Of a stretch of 27,536 nucleotides of DNA, positions 1-7,111 are shown one piece after another. The notes beneath the pieces were generated by a model, which saw only the letters and a program-made list of their open reading frames with translations, searched no databases and was not told the origin of the DNA. Where the stretch lies: NCBI GenBank assembly GCA_046155285.1, contig JBJXEA010000006.1, positions 1 through 27,536 on the forward strand, given 5' to 3'. Positions within the stretch are counted from its first letter, which is position 1, and each line of letters starts with the position of its first letter. The translations under genes were made by a program, and so were the position numbers. The DNA comes from CAILHX01 sp046155285 (GTDB lineage: Bacteria > Pseudomonadota > Gammaproteobacteria > Burkholderiales > Methylophilaceae).

Positions 1-14
1 CGATTGACAAGAAA

Positions 15-42
15 GCTATCGCGCCGAGGGCGGCGCTCCTAC
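15..42 (-). repeat. GTAG-headed REP-like palindrome, copy 1
   Basis: Read on the minus strand this 28-base element starts with GTAGGAG and continues into a GC-rich imperfect palindrome (GCGCCGCCCTCGGCGC). An identical 28-base copy lies at 3675-3702 in the same orientation. A GTAG head followed by a short GC-rich hairpin is the hallmark of REP elements mobilised by RAYT (TnpA-REP) transposases. It begins three bases after the msbA stop codon, so it may also act as the 3' end hairpin of the exbB-exbD-msbA transcript. The repeat is seen directly; the REP assignment is by resemblance. Confidence 0.7.
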
Positions 43-45
43 AGG

Positions 46-1770
46 TCATTGCTGAAACTGCCTGCGATAAAGCGCGGTGTAGATGCCATTTTGCGCCAAC
101 AATTCAGCGTGCGAACCTTGCTCGACGATACCGCCCTGCTCCATCACCAGTATCCGATCGGCATTTTCCACAGTGGAAAGCCGATGCGCGATGATGAGCG
201 TGGTGCGGTTCTGCATCAGCCTATCCAGCGCGGCTTGCACGTGTTTTTCCGATTCGGTATCCAGCGCTGAAGTGGCTTCGTCCAGCAACAATATCGGCGC
301 GTCTTTGAGGATGGCACGGGCGATGGCCAAGCGCTGACGCTGCCCGCCAGAGAGGCGCACACCACGGTCACCAATCTCACTTTGCAAGCCATTGGGTAAT
401 TGCTGGATGAATTCCCAAGCGTAAGCAGCTTCGGCCGCCTGAATCACTTCGGCATCGCTCACCCCGCGCAACGCGCCGTAAGCGATATTGTTGCGGATGC
501 TGTCGTTGAACAGCACCACTTCTTGGCTAACCAAGGCAAACTGGGCGCGTAAATCAGCCAGTGCAAAATCACGAACATTGATGCCATCGAGCAAAATTTC
601 GCCCTGTTGCAGGCTATAAAACCGCGGCAACAGGTTCACCAGTGAGGACTTGCCACCGCCAGATTTCCCTACCAGCGCCACCTTCTCCCCGGCGCGGATG
701 TCAATGTTGATATTGTGCAGCGCATCGCGCTGGGCGTTGTCATAACGTAAAGTGACTTGCTTAAACGTCAATTGCCCTTGGCTGCGGGTGATAGGACGAT
801 TGCCTGTGTCCGGCTCTAGTTCACGGTCTATCAGCTCAAACACGCTGCGTGCGCCGGCCATGCCCATTTGCACGTCTTCGTTCAAACTAGTGATGCTTTT
901 GATGGGCATGATGAGCATCATCACCGCGCTGATGAACGCGGCAAATTCACCCGCGCTGAACTTGCCTACGGTGTAATACACCACGGCAGAAAGCGTAACG
1001 GCGGCGATTAACTCCACCACCATGCTGTTGCTGCCAGAAAGGCGGCTCAACCGTATCATCATGCGACGATTGAGGCCGACTATCTTGGCGAAACGCTCAT
1101 TTTCATATGCCGAGCCACCAAAAATTTTTACCACGCGCTGGCCGCTTACAGCTTCTTCTATGGCTTGTGTCATACCACCCATAGAAACCTGCACTTCCTT
1201 GCTGGCAGCGCGTACCAGCGGCGTTCTGTTACGCATGTAAAGGACTATCAAGGGCAACATAAACAGGAACACCGAGGTCAAGCGCCAATCCAGAAACAGC
1301 ATATAGCCCACCATGCCAAAGATGGTCAGCGTGTCGCGGATAATGGTCACAAACACACGAGTAGAAGCGTTCGCCACCTGCTCGGTATCGTAGGTCAGCT
1401 TGGCGGTAAGCACACCCACTGAGTTGGCATCGAAGAAACTCACCGGCATGGACATCAAATGCTGAAAAGCATCCAGCCGCAAGGCTTCTACCACGCGCCT
1501 TGCCAGCCAGCGCATGGAAAAATTGGCGGTGAAATTTGCAAACGCGCGTGTCGCCAACAGGCCGAACATCATCCAGGGCAGCAAGGACAATTTGCTAGGA
1601 TCTTTGTTGACGAAACCTTGGTCGGTGACCATTTTGATGACCGCGAGGAAACCAGTATTAGTAGCGGAATAGATAGCCAGAGCACCCACAGACAGCAAAA
1701 ATACTGGCCAGTGTTTTAAGGCGCGACGCAGCAACCTCGCGTAGATGACTTTGGTGTCAGTGGTGGGCAT
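46..1770 (-). CDS. msbA: Lipid A export ATP-binding/permease protein MsbA
   Basis: Homodimeric inner-membrane ABC exporter that flips lipid A-core from the cytoplasmic to the periplasmic leaflet using ATP. The 574-residue length fits a half-transporter: roughly six membrane helices in the first 310 residues, then the nucleotide-binding domain. Walker A (GKSGGGKSS) lies near residues 366-374, the ABC signature LSGGQRQR near 473-480, Walker B (ILLLDEATSALD) near 490-501, and the switch His in IIAHRLST follows. It is the third gene of exbB-exbD-msbA, 30 bp after exbD, so co-transcription is likely. No strong ribosome binding site stands directly before the ATG. Closely related half-transporters cannot be excluded, but length, motifs and the betaproteobacterial exbBD neighbourhood favour MsbA. 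Confidence 0.9.
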   Translation of the reverse strand: MPTTDTKVIYARLLRRALKHWPVFLLSVGALAIYSATNTGFLAVIKMVTDQGFVNKDPSKLSLLPWMMFGLLATRAFANFTANFSMRWLARRVVEALRLDAFQHLMSMPVSFFDANSVGVLTAKLTYDTEQVANASTRVFVTIIRDTLTIFGMVGYMLFLDWRLTSVFLFMLPLIVLYMRNRTPLVRAASKEVQVSMGGMTQAIEEAVSGQRVVKIFGGSAYENERFAKIVGLNRRMMIRLSRLSGSNSMVVELIAAVTLSAVVYYTVGKFSAGEFAAFISAVMMLIMPIKSITSLNEDVQMGMAGARSVFELIDRELEPDTGNRPITRSQGQLTFKQVTLRYDNAQRDALHNINIDIRAGEKVALVGKSGGGKSSLVNLLPRFYSLQQGEILLDGINVRDFALADLRAQFALVSQEVVLFNDSIRNNIAYGALRGVSDAEVIQAAEAAYAWEFIQQLPNGLQSEIGDRGVRLSGGQRQRLAIARAILKDAPILLLDEATSALDTESEKHVQAALDRLMQNRTTLIIAHRLSTVENADRILVMEQGGIVEQGSHAELLAQNGIYTALYRRQFQQ

Positions 1771-1800
1771 GGCTATGGTTCGCCCTCAAGAAAAGCGAGG

Positions 1801-2220
1801 CTATGAAGCAGAATTTTGTGTGGCAAATGTGATGCGCGACAAGCCCGCTTGACGTGCCGCTTCCATCACATTAATGACCGATTGGTGCGTAGTCTTGGCA
1901 TCCGCCGCAATGACGATGGTGGGGTCTTTACCCTGCGTTGCGGCCTTACGCAGAGCCAAAGTCAGCTCAGCTACTGTAGTTTTAGGCACGTCAATTTTGT
2001 TGATTTGGGTATGGCCGCCCGCGTCTATCGCCACGTTGATTACCACCGGCTTATTTTGCTCTGGGTTGGCTACCGCAGTGGGCAGGCTGATTTTGAGTTC
2101 GCTCAAACGCGAGAACGTTGCGCTCACCACCAGAAAGATGATGATGACCAGCAGCACGTCTATCAACGGCACTAAGTTGATTTCGAGTTCTTCATGTTGC
2201 CGGCCGCGACGGAAGTCCAT
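1801..2220 (-). CDS. exbD: Biopolymer transport protein ExbD/TolR family
   Basis: Small bitopic inner-membrane protein that works with ExbB as a proton-driven motor to energise TonB-type or Tol-type envelope processes. At 139 residues it has the family's usual length: a short charged cytoplasmic N-terminus, one membrane helix (about residues 17-38) and a periplasmic domain. The helix carries Asp21 in the context VPLIDVLLVIIIF, the conserved protonatable Asp of ExbD/TolR. Its ATG overlaps the exbB TAA by one base (TAATG), so translation is probably coupled. No tonB lies next to it; a TonB-like protein is encoded about 6 kb away (8112-8993). In many betaproteobacteria this pair sits beside lipid A genes, as here. 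Confidence 0.88.
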   Translation of the reverse strand: MDFRRGRQHEELEINLVPLIDVLLVIIIFLVVSATFSRLSELKISLPTAVANPEQNKPVVINVAIDAGGHTQINKIDVPKTTVAELTLALRKAATQGKDPTIVIAADAKTTHQSVINVMEAARQAGLSRITFATQNSAS

Positions 2221-2825
2221 TATTTGCGCTCACCGTGAAGGATTTCGACCAGCTTGATGGCTTCCTGCTCCATCTCCACAATCAGGCCGTTGATGCGACC
2301 ACGGAAATGACGGTAGAAAATCATACTAGGCACGGCCACCACAATACCCATCGCGGTGTTGTACAGCGCCACTGAAATGCCACGTGCAAACTGTGCCACG
2401 TCATGCCCCGTCGCGGTAAACGCGCCAAACAACTCGACCATGCCGATCACCGTCCCCAGCAAGCCCAACAGGGGACTGATGGTAGCAATGGTTCCCAAGG
2501 TATTCAGATAGCGCTCCAAATCATGGGTGACGGCGCGACCGGTCTCCTCAATCGCCTCCTTCATCACCTCGCGCGAGGCTTTTTCGTTACGCAAAGCGCT
2601 GGCGAAAATCTGCCCCAAGGGCGAATGCTGCTCCAAGCGCGTGCAAACATCCTTACTCACGCCACCCTTTTTTAGCCATTCCTGCACTTCCGGCAATAGC
2701 GTCTTGGGCGCGACCATGCTGGCACGTAATGAAAATAAACGCTCACCGATAATCGCCAATGTCACGACAGAAGCTATCAACAACGGCCAAATCGGCCAAC
2801 CGGCGGCTTGAATAATGTTCCACAT
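2220..2825 (-). CDS. exbB: MotA/TolQ/ExbB proton channel family protein
   Basis: Polytopic proton-channel partner of ExbD. The 201-residue protein has three membrane segments: near residues 8-28 after MWNIIQAAGWPIW, a middle helix around SPLLGLLGTVIGM, and a third around LYNTAMGIVVAVPSMIFY. The last two carry the family's conserved Gly/Thr/Pro pattern, and the long cytoplasmic loop between helices 1 and 2 is also typical. It is the first gene of a three-gene minus-strand unit, so the promoter should lie in the 83-bp gap shared with the divergent recO. A purine-rich GAGGA stands about ten bases before the ATG, somewhat far for a ribosome binding site. TolQ is the alternative name; the lack of tolA/tolB/pal nearby favours ExbB. 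Confidence 0.87.
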   Translation of the reverse strand: MWNIIQAAGWPIWPLLIASVVTLAIIGERLFSLRASMVAPKTLLPEVQEWLKKGGVSKDVCTRLEQHSPLGQIFASALRNEKASREVMKEAIEETGRAVTHDLERYLNTLGTIATISPLLGLLGTVIGMVELFGAFTATGHDVAQFARGISVALYNTAMGIVVAVPSMIFYRHFRGRINGLIVEMEQEAIKLVEILHGERK

Positions 2826-2908
2826 GGGATGTTGTTCCTCGATTACTTTAATTGGTTAAAAAACTCGCGCTACTTTAACGTGCATCGTCGCTTTCGGCAA
2901 GGCTGGCG

Positions 2909-3646
2909 GTGTATCATCTTGGTTCAATGACCTCGCCCGTTGCCCGCCAAGACCATCAGCCAGTTTACGTGCTGCACACCTACCCCTATCTGGAAACCAG
3001 CTTGGTGGTGGAGCTATTCACGCGCAATTTTGGGCGCGTGGCTGCCGTGGCAAAAGGCGCACGACGGCCTCGTTCTTTGATGCGTGGCATGTTGCAGTCG
3101 TTCCAACCATTGGTGGCGAGCTGGTCGGGGAAATCCGAATTGCGCACTTTGCACGGCGCAGATTGGCACGGTGGCTTGCATATTTTGCACGGTCAAGCAT
3201 TAATGTGCGGTTTTTATCTGAATGAACTCATGCTGCGTTTGCTACCACGCGAAGACGCGCACGAAGCCTTGTTTGAGTATTACGAAGACGCGCTAGCTGC
3301 GCTGGCAAAAGACGAAGCGCAAACCATCGTTTTACGCCGTTTTGAGGTGCGTTTACTGCAAGAATTGGGCTACGCCGTGCCGCTCACTCACGATGCTGAA
3401 AATGGCGCGGAGATTGAGTCGCAAGCACAATACACCTTCTTGGCCGAACGCGGCGCGGTGCTGAGGCCAACCCAAGGCGGTGTACAATTGGCAGGCAAAA
3501 CTTTGCTGGACATGGCGCAAGATGACTACGCCGACCCGCAAACCCAGCAACAAAGCAAACAACTGATGCGTGCACTGATTAGCCACCATTTGGGCGATAA
3601 ACCGCTGCACACCCGACAACTTTTGATAGATTTACAGCAGTTGTAG
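2909..3646 (+). CDS. recO: DNA repair protein RecO
   Basis: RecO works in the RecFOR pathway, removing SSB, annealing single strands and helping load RecA at gaps. The protein (about 245 residues) has the OB-fold N-terminal signature (VYVLHTYPYLETSLVVELFTR) followed by the basic GARRPRS segment, then a helical C-terminal domain. The start is uncertain: GTG at 2909 has AAGG six bases upstream, while the ATG at 2927 gives a 239-residue protein closer to usual RecO N-termini. The gene heads recO-pdxJ-acpS, a standard betaproteobacterial order. Its TAG stop (3644-3646) is part of the GTAG head of the REP-like element that begins at 3643. Confidence 0.92.
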   Translation: MYHLGSMTSPVARQDHQPVYVLHTYPYLETSLVVELFTRNFGRVAAVAKGARRPRSLMRGMLQSFQPLVASWSGKSELRTLHGADWHGGLHILHGQALMCGFYLNELMLRLLPREDAHEALFEYYEDALAALAKDEAQTIVLRRFEVRLLQELGYAVPLTHDAENGAEIESQAQYTFLAERGAVLRPTQGGVQLAGKTLLDMAQDDYADPQTQQQSKQLMRALISHHLGDKPLHTRQLLIDLQQL

Positions 3647-3702
3647 GAGGGGCGCCTTCGCCCCGATTAACTCTGCTATCGCGCCGAGGGCGGCGCTCCT
3701 AC
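3643..3702. repeat. Inverted pair of GTAG-headed REP-like elements (BIME-like)
   Basis: The first element (3643-3667, plus strand) reads GTAGGAG then GGGCGCCTTCGCCCC, a tight hairpin with a TTCG-type loop. The second (3675-3702) is the same family in inverted orientation and is identical over 28 bases to 15-42. Head-to-head or tail-to-tail REP pairs of this kind are called BIMEs. The pair fills the recO-pdxJ gap (73 bp), leaving 17 bases for the pdxJ ribosome binding region, so it likely forms a cruciform or stable mRNA hairpins between the two cistrons. No RAYT transposase gene is present in the window. Confidence 0.75.
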
Positions 3703-3719
3703 CGGAAAATTAAGAGAAT

Positions 3720-4466
3720 ATGATCAAACTCGGAGTTAACATAGACCACGTCGCCACCATCCGCCAAGCACGCGGCACGCGCTACCCCAGCGTGGTACAG
3801 GCCGCCTTGCGTGCCGAGCAATCTGGTGCCGATTCCATCACCCTGCATCTGCGCGAAGACCGCCGCCATATTCAGGATGTAGACGTACATGCCCTAAAAG
3901 CCACGCTGCAAACGCGCATGAATCTGGAAATGGCCGTCACCGACGAGATGGTCGGCATTGCGCTGCAAGTCCAGCCGCAAGACGTATGCTTGGTGCCGGA
4001 GCGCCGCGAAGAACGTACCACCGAAGGCGGCTTAGACGTGATTCGTTATTTCGATAAAGTGCAAGCCGCTTGCAAAAAATTAGGCGATGCTGGCATACGT
4101 GTATCCCTCTTCATCGCCCCGGACAACGCGCAATTGGATGCCGCAAAAAACGCAGGCGCACCCGTCATTGAGCTACACACCGGCACGTTTGCCGATGCCA
4201 CGAGTGATGCCGAACAACAATCCGAACTCGTACGCATCCAGCAAGCCACCGCACACGGCGTAAAGCTTGGGCTTGCGGTGAATGCCGGACACGGCTTGCA
4301 TTATCACAACGTGCAACACATCGCCGCGATTGCAGGCATAGAAGAACTCAACATCGGTCACGCCATCGTGGCGCATGCATTGTTTGTAGGCTGGGATAAC
4401 GCCGTGAGCGAGATGAAACGGCTGATGATCGCCGCTCACCCCTATCCTCTAGCCCCTAGCCCCTAG
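3720..4466 (+). CDS. pdxJ: Pyridoxine 5'-phosphate synthase PdxJ
   Basis: Last step of DXP-dependent vitamin B6 synthesis: condenses 1-deoxy-D-xylulose 5-phosphate with 3-amino-2-oxopropyl phosphate to pyridoxine 5'-phosphate. The TIM-barrel family motifs are all visible: KLGVNIDHVATIRQARGT at the N-terminus, ITLHLREDRRHI, CLVPERREERTTEGG, ELHTGTFAD, VNAGHGLHY and ELNIGHAIVAHALFVG. The 248-residue length is slightly above usual, because the last residues (HPYPLAPSP) are read out of an intergenic TAGCCCC heptamer repeat that also supplies the stop codon. AGAG just before the ATG is a modest ribosome binding site. Second gene of recO-pdxJ-acpS. Confidence 0.96.
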   Translation: MIKLGVNIDHVATIRQARGTRYPSVVQAALRAEQSGADSITLHLREDRRHIQDVDVHALKATLQTRMNLEMAVTDEMVGIALQVQPQDVCLVPERREERTTEGGLDVIRYFDKVQAACKKLGDAGIRVSLFIAPDNAQLDAAKNAGAPVIELHTGTFADATSDAEQQSELVRIQQATAHGVKLGLAVNAGHGLHYHNVQHIAAIAGIEELNIGHAIVAHALFVGWDNAVSEMKRLMIAAHPYPLAPSP

Positions 4467-4470
4467 CCCC
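4450..4470 (+). repeat. TAGCCCC heptamer repeated three times
   Basis: Three perfect tandem copies of TAGCCCC (4450-4456, 4457-4463, 4464-4470), preceded by a related CCCCTATCCTC. The tract encodes the extra C-terminal residues of PdxJ, provides its TAG stop in the third copy, and ends one base before the acpS ATG. It occupies the place where a purine-rich ribosome binding site for acpS would normally stand. Confidence 0.85.
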
Positions 4471-4471
4471 A

Positions 4472-4852
4472 ATGATTTACGGCATAGGCACCGACATCGT
4501 AGAAGTTTCAAGAATCGAACAAGCGCTGAGCCGCCACGGTGCGGCCTTCGCCAAGCGCATTCTGACCGAAACCGAATTCGCCGAATTTCTACAATCTCAC
4601 ACCCAGGCACGATTCCTAGCCAAGCGCTTCGCCGCCAAAGAGGCCTTCGCTAAAGCACTCGGCACTGGTGTTCGCGCACCGGCGACGATGCAAAACATTG
4701 GTATTTCACATGACGCACTGGGCAAACCTGTGTTTGTTCTCGCGCCAGTCCTGCAAACCTTGGTAGCAGAAAAAAACATCAACCAACAACACGTTTCCAT
4801 CAGCGACGAGAAAGCGCTGGCGGTGGCGTTTGTGGTGCTGGAAACGCCCTAA
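4472..4852 (+). CDS. acpS: Holo-[acyl-carrier-protein] synthase AcpS
   Basis: Transfers 4'-phosphopantetheine from CoA to the serine of apo-ACP, activating fatty acid synthesis. The 126-residue length is typical. The N-terminal GIGTDIVEVSRIE motif contains the Mg-binding Asp (D8), and FLAKRFAAKEAFAKALGTG is the second signature with the catalytic Glu. It starts five bases after the pdxJ stop; the upstream sequence is the pyrimidine-rich TAGCCCC tract with no Shine-Dalgarno match, so initiation probably depends on coupling to pdxJ. The TAA stop (4850-4852) overlaps the TAG stop of the convergent lysR gene, leaving no room for a terminator between the two. Confidence 0.95.
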   Translation: MIYGIGTDIVEVSRIEQALSRHGAAFAKRILTETEFAEFLQSHTQARFLAKRFAAKEAFAKALGTGVRAPATMQNIGISHDALGKPVFVLAPVLQTLVAEKNINQQHVSISDEKALAVAFVVLETP

Positions 4853-5748
4853 TTCAAGGCTTTATTTCCCCTCAGTTTCGCCACTATCAAATCTACAAAC
4901 GTCCTGACTTTTGCCGATGCGTAGCGCCCCTCACGGTGCAACACATGAATGGACATGGTTGCTGGTTCGTATTCGCTCAGGATAATGTTCAACTGCCCCG
5001 CAGCCACATGCTGCACCACCTGATAAGACATTAGTCTGGAAATACCAAACCCTTGGGTCACCGCATCAATCGCTGCATCATTGGTGGTGACCTCAAGTCT
5101 GGGTTTGATGCGAACGCTGGTGATTGCGGAGCCTTGCCCGAATTTCCATTCAATGAAAGGGCTAATCCCGCTTGCAGCGACGATGTCTCGCTGTGCCAAC
5201 TCTGACGGGGATTTTGGCACACCATGTTTTTCAAGATAGTCGGGCGCGGCGCACAGCACACGACGCACAGTTCCCACTCTTATCGCCTTCATGCTGGAAT
5301 CCGGCAAATTGCCAATGCGGATGCCCACATCCAAGCCTTCGTCCAACAGATTCACCACGCGATCCAGAAACACTGCCGACACTTCCATGAGCGGATAACG
5401 TTGCAGATATTCCACGATGCCAGGCAATACAAACATCTTGCCAAACAGCACTGGTGCAGTGACTGCGAGATGCCCACGTGGTTCTGCATTCACCCCCGCC
5501 GCCGCTTCATTGGCGGCCTCCACTTCACCGATGATACGCCGCGCGTCATCGAGGTAACGCTGCCCGACATCGGTGGTGCGCACATAGCGTGTCGTCCGAT
5601 TCAGCAACTTAACCCCAAGACTTTCTTCTAGTGCGGCGATTGATCTAGTCACGGCTGGTGGCGACATGCGCAATCGACGCGCACCTCCGGCAAAGCTTTC
5701 TTCTTCGGCCACCGCCACAAACACAGTCATTAAACTTAGCCTGTCCAT
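4849..5748 (-). CDS. LysR-family transcriptional regulator
   Basis: A 299-residue LysR-type regulator: winged helix-turn-helix at residues 1-60 (starting MDRLSLMTVFVAVAEEESF, with SPPAVTRSIAALEESLGV as recognition region) and a periplasmic-binding-protein-like effector domain from about residue 90. The reading frame is open for 72 further codons upstream, but the family always begins a few residues before this HTH, so the ATG at 5748 is the supported start. It is divergent from the CMD/PNPOx/DUF1348 cassette, the usual layout of a LysR regulator and its target. A TATAA-N6-TTATA dyad 21 bases upstream is a candidate operator. The effector cannot be deduced. It belongs to the large CrgA/DmlR-like group by sequence style (inference). 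Confidence 0.92.
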   Translation of the reverse strand: MDRLSLMTVFVAVAEEESFAGGARRLRMSPPAVTRSIAALEESLGVKLLNRTTRYVRTTDVGQRYLDDARRIIGEVEAANEAAAGVNAEPRGHLAVTAPVLFGKMFVLPGIVEYLQRYPLMEVSAVFLDRVVNLLDEGLDVGIRIGNLPDSSMKAIRVGTVRRVLCAAPDYLEKHGVPKSPSELAQRDIVAASGISPFIEWKFGQGSAITSVRIKPRLEVTTNDAAIDAVTQGFGISRLMSYQVVQHVAAGQLNIILSEYEPATMSIHVLHREGRYASAKVRTFVDLIVAKLRGNKALN

Positions 5749-5769
5749 TACTATTCCATTTTTAGAAAT

Positions 5770-5785
5770 TATAAATTGCATTATA
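5770..5785. promoter_or_regulatory. Candidate LysR operator dyad
   Basis: Perfect inverted repeat TATAA-ATTGCA-TTATA in the 148-bp gap between lysR and the divergent AhpD-like gene. LysR proteins bind interrupted AT-rich dyads with a T-N11-A core, and autoregulatory sites often overlap their own promoter, which fits its place 21 bases before the lysR ATG. No footprint evidence exists; the dyad is short and AT-rich, so chance is possible. Confidence 0.4.
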
Positions 5786-5896
5786 TGACTATTCTTCTTT
5801 AATTTGGAACATGGCAAAGTGCGCACATCCACACCGCAGCAAATAAATTGTGAATCGTGTGGTGAATTTAACCAACCACTTTTCAGGAGAATTAAC

Positions 5897-6442
5897 ATGA
5901 GCCGCATTACTACGATTACCAACGAAACCGCAAACCCAGAACAAAAAGCACTACTGGATGCCATTCAATCACAACTAGACATGGTGCCTAACTTTCTAAA
6001 GGTGTTTGCCAATTCTCCGGCAGCACTGCGCGCCTTTCTCGGACTTTACGGTATCGCCAACGAAGGCAGTCTTGATCCACATACCCGTGAACGTATCGCG
6101 CTGGCTATCGCACAGCAAAACTCGTGCGAGTACTGTGTCTCTGCACACACAGCCATAGGGCGTAAGGCTGGACTTGACGGTGCTGAAATCCAAGCTAACC
6201 GTGCCGGAACCAGTCAAGATGCAAAAGCTGCTGTAGCTGTGAAACTGGCACGTTCATTGGTAGAGCATACCGGTGAAGTCACCACGGCTGAACTGCTGGA
6301 AGCGCGCAATGTGGGCTATACCGATGCGGATATCGTGGAGATCATCACCCATGCCGCACTCAACATCCTGACCAATATGATAGGCAAGGCAAGTCGTGTC
6401 GAGATTGACTTCCCCAAGGTCGAACTGAAGCTGGCCGCCTAA
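5897..6442 (+). CDS. Carboxymuconolactone decarboxylase/AhpD-like peroxidase-related protein
   Basis: A 181-residue AhpD-fold protein. The family includes alkylhydroperoxidase D-like thiol enzymes and gamma-carboxymuconolactone decarboxylases. The catalytic-type motif is visible as C77-EY-C80 followed by His84 (NSCEYCVSAH), the CxxC-x3-H pattern of redox-active AhpD-like members, preceded by the acidic/helical RERIALAIAQQ segment. The C-terminal helix VEIITHAALNILTNMIG is also typical. ATG at 5897 is chosen because CAGGAGA stands six bases upstream; a longer open frame to 5804 has no support. It is the first of three plus-strand genes divergent from lysR. A role in peroxide or electrophile handling is inferred from the CxxC motif; ring-cleavage decarboxylation is less likely. 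Confidence 0.87.
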   Translation: MSRITTITNETANPEQKALLDAIQSQLDMVPNFLKVFANSPAALRAFLGLYGIANEGSLDPHTRERIALAIAQQNSCEYCVSAHTAIGRKAGLDGAEIQANRAGTSQDAKAAVAVKLARSLVEHTGEVTTAELLEARNVGYTDADIVEIITHAALNILTNMIGKASRVEIDFPKVELKLAA

Positions 6443-6493
6443 TCGGATGACGGGTGGCAGTTTATGCCGCCCATTTTTTTCAAGGAGAACATC

Positions 6494-7111
6494 ATGCCTC
6501 GCGCTTTTGCAGAAATCGCCTTCACCCCCAGCGTCAAAAACGCGCAAGAGCGCTATGGGAGCCGCTCGATCAATACACGTTTTGAACAAGCCGATAATCC
6601 ACGCGCCGAGATTTCCGAGCTTGAAGCCGAATTCATCGGCCAGCGTGACAGCTTCTATCAGGCAACCGTTTCCGAATCAGGCTGGCCCTATGTGCAGCAT
6701 CGTGGCGGCCCGGTCGGGTTCCTCAAGGTGCTGGATGAAAAGACGATAGGCTTCGCGGATTTTCGCGGCAACGTGCAGTACGTCAGTGTGGGGAATCTTA
6801 CGGCGAACAACCGCATCTCGCTCATCCTCATGGATTACGCCAATCGCCGTCGCCTCAAGATATGGGGTACCGTGCGCATCGTTCATGAAAATGAAGAGCC
6901 TGAACTTGTCGCCCGGCTGGAAATGCCTGACTACCGCGCTCGTGTGGAACGTGGCATCGTGATAGACGTGCAAGCGTTGGACTGGAACTGCCCACAGCAC
7001 ATCACCCCACGCTACACCAAGGCAGAAGTTGAACACTTGCTGGAATCGTTGATAGAAGAGAATAATGTACTCAAAGAAAAGTTGAAGTTAACGACAGGAG
7101 AATCACCATGA
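6494..7111 (+). CDS. Pyridoxamine 5'-phosphate oxidase-family flavin-binding protein
   Basis: A 205-residue split-barrel (PNPOx-like) protein expected to bind FMN or FAD. Supporting features are QATVSESGWPYVQHRGGP near residues 56-73, GFADFRGNVQYVSVGNL near 91-107, LILMDYANRRRLKIWGTVRI near 114-133, and the ALDWNCPQHITPRYT segment before a C-terminal helix rich in heptad leucines. The ATG at 6494 has AAGGAGA at the ideal distance. It lies 51 bp after the AhpD-like gene and its TGA overlaps the next ATG (ATGA), so the three genes form an operon. It is not the B6-pathway PdxH: size and motifs place it in the broader flavin-reductase-like set of unknown substrate. Confidence 0.87.
   Translation: MPRAFAEIAFTPSVKNAQERYGSRSINTRFEQADNPRAEISELEAEFIGQRDSFYQATVSESGWPYVQHRGGPVGFLKVLDEKTIGFADFRGNVQYVSVGNLTANNRISLILMDYANRRRLKIWGTVRIVHENEEPELVARLEMPDYRARVERGIVIDVQALDWNCPQHITPRYTKAEVEHLLESLIEENNVLKEKLKLTTGESP

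Noticed and set aside
15..3702. CRISPR repeats as an explanation for the identical 28-base copies
   Set aside because: Only two identical copies 3.6 kb apart with a palindromic GTAG-headed form and no spacer array or cas genes.
5804..5896. Upstream extension of the AhpD-like gene
   Set aside because: The ATG at 5897 has an ideal CAGGAGA site; the upstream residues do not resemble the family.
5749..5964. 72-codon N-terminal extension of the LysR reading frame
   Set aside because: LysR proteins begin directly at the winged HTH; the extension covers the divergent promoter and the start of the AhpD-like gene region and is hydrophobic without family support.
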